This document shows, piece by piece, positions 10,018 through 20,052 of a stretch of 39,540 nucleotides of DNA. Below the pieces are notes generated by a model. The model was not told the origin of the DNA. It did not search any database and saw nothing but the letters and a program-made list of their open reading frames with translations. Within the stretch, counting starts at the first letter, position 1. Each line of letters begins with the position of its first letter. The translations under genes and the position numbers were made by a program. Location of the stretch: NCBI GenBank assembly GCA_902651635.1, contig CACRSC010000022.1, forward strand, positions 1 to 39,540, written 5' to 3'. The DNA comes from Mastigamoeba balamuthi (taxonomy: Eukaryota > Evosea > Mastigamoebida > Mastigamoebidae).

Positions 10018-11730
10018 ATGCCCATCGACAAGCAGACCGTCGCCAAGCTGACGCAGCAGGACGGCGCCGCCGGCGCCCGCGTGCTGGTGGCCTCGCCCAA
10101 CGTCGAGTACACGGCCGCCGAGATCAACACGCGCTACACGTACCAGACGACCGTCGTCGAGCGCCAGGACGACGGCCGCGTCGTCGCCGCCCCCGTCACC
10201 GCCGACGTCGTCTTCAGGACCTCGCGCAAGCTCCCGCGCCTCGGGTACGCCTGCGCAGTCGCCGCCGCCACGTGTTTTGTTTCTTTTGTTTGCCGGGGGT
10301 TTTTGTCGGGTTTTTTCTTGCCTGTTGAACTTCCCTGACGATGACGCGCGGGCATCAGGCTGATGATGATCGGGCTGGGCGGCAACAACGGGACGACGCT
10401 GACGGCGGGGCTGCTGGCGAACAAGCTGGGGCTCGAGTGGAACGTGCGGACGGGCGTGCAGAAGGCCAACTTCTACGGGTCGATGACGCAGTGCTCGACG
10501 GTGCGCCTGGGCTCGACGGCCGAGGGCGAGGAGGTCTGGGTGCCCATCAAGGACCTCGTGCCCATGGTCGACCCCACGACCATCGTCGTCGGGGGCTGGG
10601 ACATCAACGGCGCGGACCTCGCGACGGGGGCCAGGCGTGCCGGCGTGCTCGACTACGAGCTGCAGCGCCTGCTCGAGCCGCAGCTGAGCAAGATCCGCCC
10701 GCTGCCCTCTGTCTACTTCCCCGACTTCATCGCGGCCAACCAGAGCGAGCGCGCCGACAACGTGCTGACGGGCACCAAGCAGGAGCAGCTCGAGCGCCTG
10801 CGCGCGGACATCAGGGAGTTCAAGGAGAGCAACGTGCTCGACCAGGTCGTCGTGCTCTGGACGGCCACGACCGAGCGCTTCGCCGAGGTCCGCGAGGGCG
10901 TCAACGACACGGCCGACAACCTGCTGGCCTCGATCGCGCGCGGCGAGGCCGAGGTCTCGCAGAGCACGATGTTCGCCGTGGCCGCGGCGCTCGAGGGCTG
11001 CACGTTCATCAACGGGTCGCCGCAGAACGCGCTGGTGCCCGGCGCCATCGACCTGGCGGCGCGCCAGGGCACGTTCGTGGCCGGCGACGACTTCAAGACG
11101 GGCCAGACCAAGATCAAGTCGGTGCTGGCCGACTTCCTCATCGGCGCGGGCATCAAGATGAAGAGCATCGTCTCGTACAACCACCTGGGCAACAACGACG
11201 GCCGCAACCTCAGCGCCCCGGCGCAGTTCCGCAGCAAGGAGGTCTCCAAGTCGGGCGTCGTCGAGGACATGGTTGAGAGCGCCAGGGGCGTGCTCTACGG
11301 CGCGGGCGAGCACCCCGACCACGTCATCGTGATCAAGTACGTGCCCGCCGTCGGCGACAGCAAGCGCGCGCTCGACGAGTACGAGAGCGAGATCTTCCTG
11401 GGCGGCCGCAACACCATCAGCCTGCACAACGTCTGCGAGGACTCGCTGCTGGCCGCGCCCATCATGCTCGACCTCGTCGTCATGGCCGAGCTCGCCTCGC
11501 GCGTGCAGTACCGCGCGCCGCAGGCGACCGAGTGGAACAGGATGGAGACGGTGCTCTCGCTGCTCTCGTACCTGCTCAAGGCCCCCATGGTCCCCAAGGA
11601 CACGCCCGTCGTCAACGCCCTCTCGCGCCAGCGCGAGTGCATCGAGAACGTGCTGCGCGCGCTGGTGGGCCTGGCCCCCAACAACAACATGCTCCTCGAG
11701 TGCAAGACCAAGGGCCTCGTCCTCGCCTGA
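10018..11730 (+). CDS. INO1: Inositol-3-phosphate synthase
   Basis: Converts glucose 6-phosphate to 1D-myo-inositol 3-phosphate using NAD+, the first step of inositol synthesis. Two exons (10018-10244 and 10359-11730; 114-nt intron) give 532 residues, close to the yeast enzyme. The intron falls just before the NAD-binding motif GLGGNNGTT. Other family motifs are [11 protein letters not shown] and [16 protein letters not shown], with active-site lysines around [19 protein letters not shown]. The ATG at 10018 starts the conserved N-terminal region and follows a CAG/CAA-rich leader. The 3' part is repeated downstream after an N. Confidence 0.97.
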
Positions 11731-12604
11731 GCGGACCAACCGCATACCTGAGTCATGAGTGTGCGCCCTCGGTCACACCAAAGAAACCAACAAGACCAGG
11801 CATTTTACAAACACATGCCCTGCTTTCTTCTCCGCNGGCACGTTCGTGGCCGGCGACGACTTCAAGACGGGCCAGACCAAGATCAAGTCGGTGCTGGCCG
11901 ACTTCCTCATCGGCGCGGGCATCAAGATGAAGAGCATCGTCTCGTACAACCACCTGGGCAACAACGACGGCCGCAACCTCAGCGCCCCGGCGCAGTTCCG
12001 CAGCAAGGAGGTCTCCAAGTCGGGCGTCGTCGAGGACATGGTTGAGAGCGCCAGGGGCGTGCTCTACGGCGCGGGCGAGCACCCCGACCACGTCATCGTG
12101 ATCAAGTACGTGCCCGCCGTCGGCGACAGCAAGCGCGCGCTCGACGAGTACGAGAGCGAGATCTTCCTGGGCGGCCGCAACACCATCAGCCTGCACAACG
12201 TCTGCGAGGACTCGCTGCTGGCCGCGCCCATCATGCTCGACCTCGTCGTCATGGCCGAGCTCGCCTCGCGCGTGCAGTACCGCGCGCCGCAGGCGACCGA
12301 GTGGAACAGGATGGAGACGGTGCTCTCACTGCTCTCGTACCTGCTCAAGGCCCCCATGGTCCCCAAGGACACGCCCGTCGTCAACGCCCTCTCGCGCCAG
12401 CGCGAGTGCATCGAGAACGTGCTGCGCGCGCTGGTGGGCCTGGCCCCCAACAACAACATGCTCCTCGAGTGCAAGACCAGGGGCCTCGTCCTCGCCTGAG
12501 CGGACCAACCGCAGACCTGAGTCATGAGTGTGCGCCCTCGGTCACACCAAAGAAACCAACAAGACCAGGCATTTTACAAACACATGCCCTGCTTTCTTCT
12601 CCGC
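11068..12604 (+). repeat. 768-nt direct duplication of the INO1 3' half across a single N
   Basis: 11068-11835 is repeated at 11837-12604, separated only by the N at 11836. I saw three substitutions: in the second copy TCGCTG becomes TCACTG near 12328, AAGGGC becomes AGGGGC near 12480, and CATACC becomes CAGACC near 12514. The second copy has no start codon and no INO1 N-terminus; its stop is at 12497-12499. The copy boundaries coincide exactly with the N, and sequence not seen before resumes at 12605. This is the pattern of two overlapping allelic contigs placed end to end. The second copy should not be counted as a gene. Confidence 0.9.
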
Positions 12605-12835
12605 GTGCTCTGTGTGTCAGCAGCGCGTTCGCGAATCAAGTGCCGGGCAATCGTTATGGCTCACTGAACGCGGATTGAATTTCCAGCCAAACACAAACTG
12701 GGAACAACGGAGTGTCGATTGCGCACGCATGGCGTGGCTCGATACGTAGACTGGCCCTAGGCTCCAGCAGATTCAACTGGAATGTGTAGGGGTCGCGCTT
12801 CAAACACCCTACAGGCAACTGGTAGCTCGGGCTCT

Positions 12836-14113
12836 TCAGCTTTGACTTGATTCGTGCTGCAGGCGGTAGAACGCCTGCTCTAGGTCCGAGATGAGGTCCG
12901 TGAGGTCCTCGAGCCCCACGCTGACGCGCACCAGAGCGGGCGACACCTCGGGATCGAACCTGTGCCGCCAGTCGATCGTCGACTCGACGCCCCCCAGCGA
13001 CGTGCAGGGCACCCACAGCCTCAGCAGCCCGGGCTTCGCGGCCAGCTTCTCCGCATGGGCCTCGACCCGCGTCTCGAACGAGAAGCACGCGGGCGCCATC
13101 TCCTCGCCCACTGTCCTCTTCCACAGCTCGTGGCTCGCGTGGCCCTCGACGCAGGGGCTGTGCACCACCGCGACGGCCGCGTGGCCCGCGAGCCAGAGGG
13201 CCAGCGCCCTGGCCGTGGTGCACTGCTGGCGCATGCGGACGCCCAGCGTGCGCAGGCTGCGCATCAGCAGCCACGACTCGAGGCTCCCCATGACGCCGCC
13301 CGTGTGCGTGCGCTGCCCCAGCACCTGCGACGCCCGCGCGGGGTCCCTGCAGGCCACGCAGCCGCCCAGCGTGTCGTGGTGGCCGCCCAGGAACTTGGTG
13401 CACGAGTGCAGCTCGTAGTCGGCCCCGAGCGCCAGCGCGCGCTGCAGCAGCGGCGAGGCCAGCGTGCTGTCCACCGCCAGCACCGCCCCGGCCTCGTGCG
13501 CGCGCCCCGCCAGCTCCGCGACGTCTACGAGCTCGCAGGTGGGGTTCCGCGGCGACTCGGCGAGGACCAGGTCGCCTTTGCGCAGGGGCTCCGAGCGCGC
13601 GGCGGCCTCCCAGAGGACCTCGCAGGCGGTCAGGCGCTGCAGCGCTGCCACGGCGTCGCGGGTGGCGCGGTAGCCCACGCCGGCGACGACCACCCGCGGC
13701 GGCCGCAGCGTCTGCAGAAGGCACGTCACGGCCGCCAGCCCGCTCGCGAACGCCACCGCGCGGCCCCCCAGTATCGACCCCAACAGCTTCTCCAGGCGGT
13801 GCCCTTCGCGTGCGCGCCGTTACGATTAAAGTTGAAATTCGCGAATATATCAATTCAATTGAAATTATCGAATCAATTGAAGGTTCGTCTCAACGTGGAA
13901 AAAGTGACACTGGGATGAGGATGGGGGCGCACGGGTGGGCTGGTCGGAGCGCGCGTAGACCATCGGGGAGCCCGAGACGAACGTGGAGGAGACGTGCAGG
14001 GGCGGCGCCAGGTCGGGCTCGTCTGCAAGCTCCGCGTAGAGCTCGTCCGGGACCCTGTCTCCGGCGACGCAGACGGTGCCGAGCGCTGTCCACTGCGGGT
14101 TGCCCTCGGCCAT
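12836..14113 (-). CDS. Cys/Met-metabolism PLP enzyme (cystathionine gamma-synthase / methionine gamma-lyase family)
   Basis: Two exons (14113-13933 and 13803-12836; 129-nt intron) give 382 residues, the normal size. Exon 1 ends in the family motif YARSDQPTR, which continues after the intron as LEKLLGSILGGRAVAFASG. The PLP lysine is in LHSCTKFLGGHHDTLGG. ESPRNPTCELVD and VDSTLASPLLQ are the usual cofactor-contact regions. The intron uses an AAG acceptor and is strikingly A/T-rich. The sequence alone does not separate synthase from lyase. It lies on the same strand as SAM synthetase, 5 kb away, so both touch methionine metabolism, but nothing shows co-regulation. Confidence 0.9.
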
Positions 14114-14873
14114 GCCGTCGGCGTGTGCGGATTCCCTGGTCGGTTTTTGATCGAATATTCGCTGCTTGTATTGATTTATCCTGGTATCTTGTCTTGAACC
14201 CTCGAGAACATTGCACCGTGCCACTTTCTCACTGCTCCTCATGAACACCTGAATGACGTGAATGGCAGAAGCACTCCAACAACCTGCATTTTACCAGTTC
14301 AATTATGCTTCGGAGTGACTTCTCATCCGAGCAAGACCGGTGATTTTCCTTTTTTTGGAAACAAGAGTTTGGAGTCGACCACTCTCGTCAGTGCCGTAGC
14401 TCCATTCGTGGTTCCCTGACACAGGGCCTTGGCTTCTGCAGTTGCACGAGTCAGTGGCACCCCACCCCGCTGTGTGCCCCCTGCCATGAACACCAGCCAC
14501 CCCGTCCTGACTCGACAGGCGCAAGGCACCCAGGGGCAGCTGCTGCCGGTCACATCGCGTATCCCAGCAAACGAGCACGTCCCATCCCCCAAGCTGCCTG
14601 AACCTCTGTGAGGAGGGGGCACTGCCTGGCTTAAATTCAACCTTTGCTGTGTTGCTTTATTCTCGGGGGGAGGAGGGCGAGCGGGCGAGACGAGACCACA
14701 GAGTGCTTTGTAGGTACGCGCCCACCCGGCGCCTCGCGAGGGTGCCGCCCCCCGTGGCCACCCGCCGGGGGCGGGCACAACCTCCCCAGCGCAGGGCGGG
14801 CCAGGGCGGGACCGGTGGCGCCCTCTCGTCGCCCCCGCGTCGCCCCCGCGGTGGGCAGCGGCGACTGGGGGGC
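14114..14873. other. Intergenic region, no gene seen
   Basis: Upstream of the PLP enzyme and downstream of the microprotein gene. It has only short open frames without recognisable domains. An A/T block (GATCGAATATTCGC, near 14150) sits about 40 nt before the PLP enzyme start and may belong to its promoter. A GC-rich stretch from 14660 to 14873 is probably the 3' UTR of the microprotein. Confidence 0.4.
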
Positions 14874-14969
14874 TCAGCGGCGGCGGGCGTACCAGCCGAG
14901 GAGGGCCAGGATCGCGATGATCGCGACGAAGACGATGAGGAGGATGAGGATCACGCCGCCAGCGTCCAT
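14874..14969 (-). CDS. 31-residue single-pass membrane microprotein
   Basis: A complete frame of 32 codons with its own ATG (14969) and TGA (14874-14876). After MDAGG comes an unbroken hydrophobic helix of about 20 residues (VILILLIVFVAIIAILALLG), then WYA and three arginines. By the positive-inside rule this is a signal-anchor with a short cytosolic basic tail. The start context is good (AAAGATGG: purine at -3 and G at +4). A/T motifs typical of promoters in this window lie about 100 nt upstream (15066-15080). No homologue was recognised. In size and shape it resembles known micro-subunits or regulators of membrane complexes, such as Ost4- or phospholamban-like peptides, but no relationship is claimed. 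Confidence 0.55.
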   Translation of the reverse strand: MDAGGVILILLIVFVAIIAILALLGWYARRR

Positions 14970-15289
14970 CTTTGGCGAGGTTTGCGGGGGTTGGGGTTGC
15001 GTGTGTGGCGCCCGACGGGGGGAGTTAGCAGAAGCCGTGTGCGGTGTGGGCAGACGTCACACCATAATATCCTGAATATCCCCCCCGGAATCCGCCGATA
15101 CCGAGAATCAGGAATTGCCCTGCCTCCTCTCCCCCGTCTGCTCGTCGTCAGCGAACTGCCAGCAGCTGACGGTGAGCGCCACACGCAGACACACAGAAAC
15201 TCTTCGAAATCCGCAATTCTCCCCGAGGCGCGGGAAAAACCGCGCGCACCACCACCAAAAATCAACGCGCGTGTTTTCAACGCGTCGCA
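14970..15289. promoter_or_regulatory. Divergent promoter region between microprotein and F-box gene
   Basis: Two copies of AATATC (15066-15071 and 15075-15080) lie in a GC-rich context, about 100 nt from the microprotein start and 210-225 nt from the F-box start. Regulatory role is inferred from recurrence of this block near other starts. Confidence 0.35.
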
Positions 15290-17244
15290 ATGGACGGCCG
15301 CCGCAAGCGCCGCAGCCCCTCGTCCACGGGCGCCCCGCGCAAGCGCCGCCGGGGCCCCGCCCCCCCTGGCACTCCCCCCTCGCCCCCGGCCCCCACCGAC
15401 GCCACCGACGCCTCCGCTGCCCCCGCCGTCGCTGTGGACACGGAGGCGGTGCTGCCCGACGCCTCGCTGCTGCTGGTGCTGGCGCTGCTGGGCCCGCGCG
15501 ACCTCTGCCGGGCGGCGCTCGTCAACCGGCGCTGGCACTCCGCCGCGCGCTCGCCGGCGCTGTGGTCCCGCGTCCGCGCGCACTTTGCCACGTCATCCGC
15601 CGTCTACAGCGCGGCGGCCCACGCGCCGTACCTGCGCGCGCTGACCGACGTCGACGTGGCGCGCCCCGTGGGCTCGGCTGCGCTGGGCGTGCTGTGCGCG
15701 CACTGCCGCGGGGTGCGGCGGGCGGCGCTGGCGTGCGGCGTGGGCGAGGCCGGGGTGGCCGGGGCGCTGTGGCCCGAGCTGCGCTCGCTCGTCTCGCCCG
15801 CCGTCGCCCCGGGGCCCGAGCTCGCGCGCGTGCTGCGCGGGTGCGCGGAGCTCCGCACGCTCGACGTGCCGTTCAGCGACGTGGGGGCCGTGGCCGCGGC
15901 GCTGGCCGAGCGGCGCGGGTGCTGCCTCGAGCGCCTGTCGCTCGTGCAGTGCGGGGCCGCGGGCGCGCGGGCCACGCGCGACTTGGCCGCGGCGGTCGAG
16001 CGCAACAGCGCGACGCTGCGGGCGCTGGCGCTGGCCGACGACGACGCGGGGCTCGACGCGCCGCCGTGGGGCGACGCGGGGGCCGCAGGGGACGAGGGCG
16101 CGCGGTACGCGGTGGTGGACGCGGTCGCGCGGACGTGCGCGCGGCTGACGGAGCTGTCGGTCGTCGACGTGCCGCGCGCGAGGCTCGAGGCCATCGCGGA
16201 GCGCTGCACGGAGCTCAGGAAGCTGCTGGTGCCCGGGCTGCGCCTGACCTCGCCCGACGCCATGGCCCTCGCGCCGCTGGGCAGGTCGCTCACCAGCATC
16301 GACCTCAGCTACGCGCGCTACCTCGACGACCAGGGCCTCGCGGACCTCCTCAAGCGGCTCCCCCTCCTCCGCGAGCTCAGGTCTTGTCCACTCCCCTCCC
16401 ACTCGCTCCCTCGCACTCTCTCACGAGCGGGACTGCCCTTCCTCGCGGGGGCGGCAGGCTGTCGAGGGTGCCGTGCGTGGCGGAGAAGACCCTGGAGGCG
16501 ATCGCGGGGCTGGCGATGCTCGAGGACCTCGACGTCGCGCAGTGCAGGCACACGGCGCAGAAGGACCTCGCGCGCGTGGTGCGCTCGTGCCCGCTGCGCA
16601 GCGTCAACATGTCGCGGTGCCTGGCGGCGGGCAACGAGGTGCTCGCGGCCATGGGCAAGGAGCGCAGGGCCGAGCTGCGCAGGGTCTCGTTCGCGGGCAC
16701 CGCCGTCAGCGTCCGCGGCATCCGCTCGCTGCTGCCCGCGCTGCTGCGTGTCACGGAGCTGCGCATGACGGGCTGCAAGATGAACGACCGCGTGCTCCCC
16801 AAGCTCGTCGAGTGCGCCCCGCAGCTGCGCGTGCTGCACCTCGGGGTGGGCGTCACGCGCGACGCGGTCATCTCGGCGCTCGGCGACCCCGCGGCGCTGC
16901 CGGGGCTCGTGGACCTGCGGACGACGTACGGGCTTGGCGTCGCCGAGAGCCTCGCGAGGTCGCGCGGGATGCCGAGGTCGCAGATCACCGAGGAGGAGGA
17001 CACGCTGTTCGGCACGGACAACCTCGCGTACGACAGCGGCTGGGTCGCGGGCTCGTTCGCCAACGACTACGACGACGCCGAGGACTCGCTCTCCGAGTGG
17101 TCGTCGGACGAGGACGACGACGGCGGCGACATCGACTACGGCGAGGAGGAGGACGACGGCGACGACGGCGACTACGCAGACGACGACTACCTCGACCAGC
17201 TTGACCCCGACTGGGACCAGCATCCGGGCTGCTCTGTCCAGTAG
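15290..17244 (+). CDS. F-box / leucine-rich repeat protein with acidic tail
   Basis: Probably the substrate-recognition subunit of an SCF ubiquitin ligase. Two exons (15290-16380 and 16458-17244; 77-nt intron) give 625 residues. The basic, Pro-rich N-terminus (KRRSP, RKRRRG) may hold a nuclear signal. An F-box-like segment follows at about residues 52-95 (LPDASLLLVLALLGPRDLCRAALVNRRW and on). Irregular leucine-rich repeats of the AMN1/FBXL type fill the middle (LRTLDVPFSD, LTELSVVDVP, LTSIDLSYARYL, LRSVNMSRC, VTELRMTGC). The last 70 residues are very acidic, with runs of Asp and Glu. The bound substrate cannot be predicted. Codon use is extremely GC-rich. Confidence 0.85.
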
Positions 17245-17590
17245 GAACAGAGGCCATGTCAGGTGCCCTCGCGAGCCCGCCAACAGGGCAATGTACCACC
17301 GTCTGTTCCCTAAAAACTCCGGTCCACAAACACTCGCACAGACTGCTGCATCGTTGGCAATGGGGCCCAGAAGTTGGACATGTTAATTGGATTTTACAGA
17401 CCGGCTTCTGGTTGTACTTCTGGGTTACTACGCCGAGTCCAACTAGCACATCACGCCCGGACAACGGCCGTGATGATGCGCACGCAGAAAAAGGCACGCT
17501 GGAAGCTGGCAGAGATCCAGAGAGCTCTCAATTACTTAGTGGGTGGGGGGCTTGGGACAGAGGATGCGCCGGCTCTTTATAACTCTCAAC
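17245..17590. other. Intergenic region between convergent genes
   Basis: Lies between the 3' ends of the F-box gene (+) and RagA (-). It must hold both 3' UTRs. No gene, repeat or clear hairpin was seen. Confidence 0.5.
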
Positions 17591-19145
17591 TCAGTAGTTC
17601 TCGGGCGAGCTGATCTTCTCGAAGTGAGCTCGGGCAGCCTCGATGTTGGCCAGGGTGGCCGCGGGCTCTGCACAGAGGACGGGTCAGCCGCGGCCACGGG
17701 AGAGGGGCAAGGCGCGCACGGATGAGAGGGTCCGAGACGATGACCATGATGTAGGTCGTCGCCGTGAACGACTGCACAAAGGCAGCGAAGTTGGGCGTCT
17801 GCACCTGCATGCTGTTGAACTGCATCGTCGCCTTGCTGCAGGGTGGCCACCACACGACGCCGAACAGAGAGCAGCTCAGCCAAAAGCAGCCCAGCAGCGA
17901 GGGCAAAGGGTGTCTAAAGGGAGTTGAGGAGGGGGTGGCACCTGCAGCTGAGCTTGAACTGCTTGATGAGGCTCGAGACCTTCTCGAAGCGGTGCACGTC
18001 AGGGTGCTCCTTGCGCGTCGCGTGGCTGATCTCGAGGAACGTCGCGCACTCGAACACGACGACCTCGTCGGCGTCGCAGCCCGCGCAGAACTTGTCCAGC
18101 TGGCGCTCGAGCGTCTTGATGTTGGGCACCAGCGAGTACACGATATTCGACCACGCCTGTTGCAAGCTGGCGGCTCAGCAGGCGCACAGGCGGCTGCAGG
18201 AGGGGGCCGTACGCGGTAGAGCGTCTCGTCCCAGATGGACGTGCCGAAGCAGGTGATCTTGAGCGGCTGCGAGACGAGCTTGAGCTCGCTCTCCTTCTGG
18301 CGGAACACGACCTCCCTCTGGTCCTCGGGCACGACATCCTGCACGCGTGCAGCAACAGCAACAGGAGGCATGAGGCAAGCGGCAGAGAGGCAGAGAGGCA
18401 GCGCACCATCTTGTGGATGAGGCAGAAGACCTTGGCGTCCTTGGAGTTCTGGTAGAGCGCCTCGAGGCAGAACCTGTAGTACCGGATGTCCTTCTGCTCG
18501 CATGCCGCAGGCGTGAGCAGAGAGGAGGCAGAGGAGACGGAGCAGACAGAGGAGGCAGGGGTGACAGAGGAGACAGAGGGGGCAGACCGAGTGCTCGTGG
18601 CTCTCGATGTCGAAGAGGTAGATGAGCAGCTCGACGTTGCGGAAGATCTGGTCCTTCTGGCTGTTGAAGTACGTGTCCATGTACTGGTCCTGGCCGCCGC
18701 AGTCCCACAGGTTGAGCGTCAGGTTGCCCAGGAACCTCACGTGCGAGTGCTCCACGTTGACTGCATGGCACAGCACACAGCACAACACACAGCACACACA
18801 GCACAGTACAACACACAGTTGACCACGTGCCCACACCCCCACCCCGTTCAGCGCGTCTCCCGCCGCTAACACGGGGGCGGCGCACTCGTGTAGGCCAGGC
18901 GCGTGGTGTCGCGGGCTGCGGGTGGGTTTCGCGGGGTCAGAAGGGGTGCGGGGCGGGTGGGGGCTGCGGTGGGGTGGTCAGCACCGAGGTAGTTGGCGAA
19001 GATGATCGACCGCATGCTCGTCTTCCCCGACCCCCCGCGCCCCATCAGCAGAACCTGCGCCGCCGGGGATGCGCCTGCGCGTGAGACACAGGGCGGGGGT
19101 GGGCGGCGATGGCGGGCAAGGGCCGCGGACCTTCTTCTCCTTCAT
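17591..19145 (-). CDS. RRAGA: RagA/Gtr1-type GTPase
   Basis: Amino-acid-sensing GTPase that, with a RagC/Gtr2 partner, recruits TORC1 to the lysosome or vacuole. Nine exons: 19145-19131, 19054-18985, 18915-18886, 18760-18588, 18493-18407, 18338-18213, 18156-17942, 17835-17720 and 17667-17591. They sum to 909 nt, or 302 residues, close to human RagA. The first exon has only five codons (MKEKK). The P-loop is GRGGSGKTS, switch I region ARDTTRL, G3 LWDCGGQD, then CLIHKM at G4. The C-terminal roadblock domain holds [18 protein letters not shown] and NFAAFVQSF. Exon joins were fixed by continuity of these family blocks. GAAAATATC lies 25-33 nt upstream of the ATG. Confidence 0.96.
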
Positions 19146-20052
19146 CGTGCTGTCGCCCCTTGCCTTTCAGAAAATATCTGAAAAATCAAAACGAAAATCT
19201 GGAGATTTTAGTGCTTTTTTCCGATCAAAACCTTGTGGTGACCAACCGGCACGCACATTTTTGATATTTGAAACTGGATATAACCCAATACCGTTCTGAA
19301 ATTATAACAGTGAAATCTGGACAGTGGGTTTTGTGAACTAATTTTGAACAGTAAAACATCCTTTGTGACTTTAGTTTACCTTATCTTTAAAAAAGCAAGA
19401 TGACTTCAATTAAAGTCTTTTTCTAGAAGTTATTATTTACTCTTCTGAATTTCATAATAAATTATTACTCCAAATAGAATAATAATATAAGTATTAATTA
19501 CTTATTCAGATCAGAATTCTAAATAGAGTTAATATCTTTCTGCCAAGCTATAACAGAGATGATATATCTCGCTGAAATAAGAATCAATCTAAATAGAGAA
19601 AATCATAAAATATCAGAATACTGTAAAATTAGATAAGAATAGTACTACATTAATATGAACAAAGTACATTTCATAAAGAAATGGTTAAAGACATTATAAT
19701 GAAATAATATTCATCTTTGTAGAACTCAGGGCCGCAAAATATATCAGTGCATTTGGTTTATGTAGAAAGTGATTTCCTATTAAGAAACCAGAAATAGATG
19801 TAAATTTCGTGAAATCTACCTGAGTTTGATTGACATTTTATCAGTAGTTCTTGTTGTTGTACATGAATTCTATGATTGTGTCTCTTTTAATAATTAAGAA
19901 ACCTTAGTTCAAAAGCAGTACCTCAAATCAAAAGCCTGGATTTATGACATGTAACGAGTTGGGAAACTTGGATAACTTTAAACAGCTTTTATGACGTGCT
20001 TTCTGTTTTGTTTTATTCACACTCTAAGGCATTACTCGTTTCAATATTCTGT
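19146..20052. other. A/T-rich gene-free island
   Basis: Composition changes abruptly from very GC-rich to strongly A/T-rich by about 19160 and back after 20050. Frames are short and none resembles a protein. AAATAGA-type words recur (near 19475, 19523 and 19593). No terminal repeats or target duplications were found by eye. It must contain the RagA promoter at one end and the TPR-CHAT 3' UTR at the other. Confidence 0.5.

Noticed and set aside
9793-11745. 650-codon minus-strand frame opposite INO1
   Set aside because: Antisense shadow: low-complexity Arg/Val/Ala-rich translation, while the plus strand is clearly inositol-3-phosphate synthase.
11837-12499. Second, N-terminally truncated INO1 gene
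   Set aside because: Its edges coincide with an N and it is almost identical to the first copy; best explained as an unmerged allelic contig.
18770-18815. CACAG-type short repeat, considered as a microsatellite feature or CRISPR-like array
   Set aside because: It lies inside the third RagA intron, is imperfect and has no spacers; simple low-complexity sequence.
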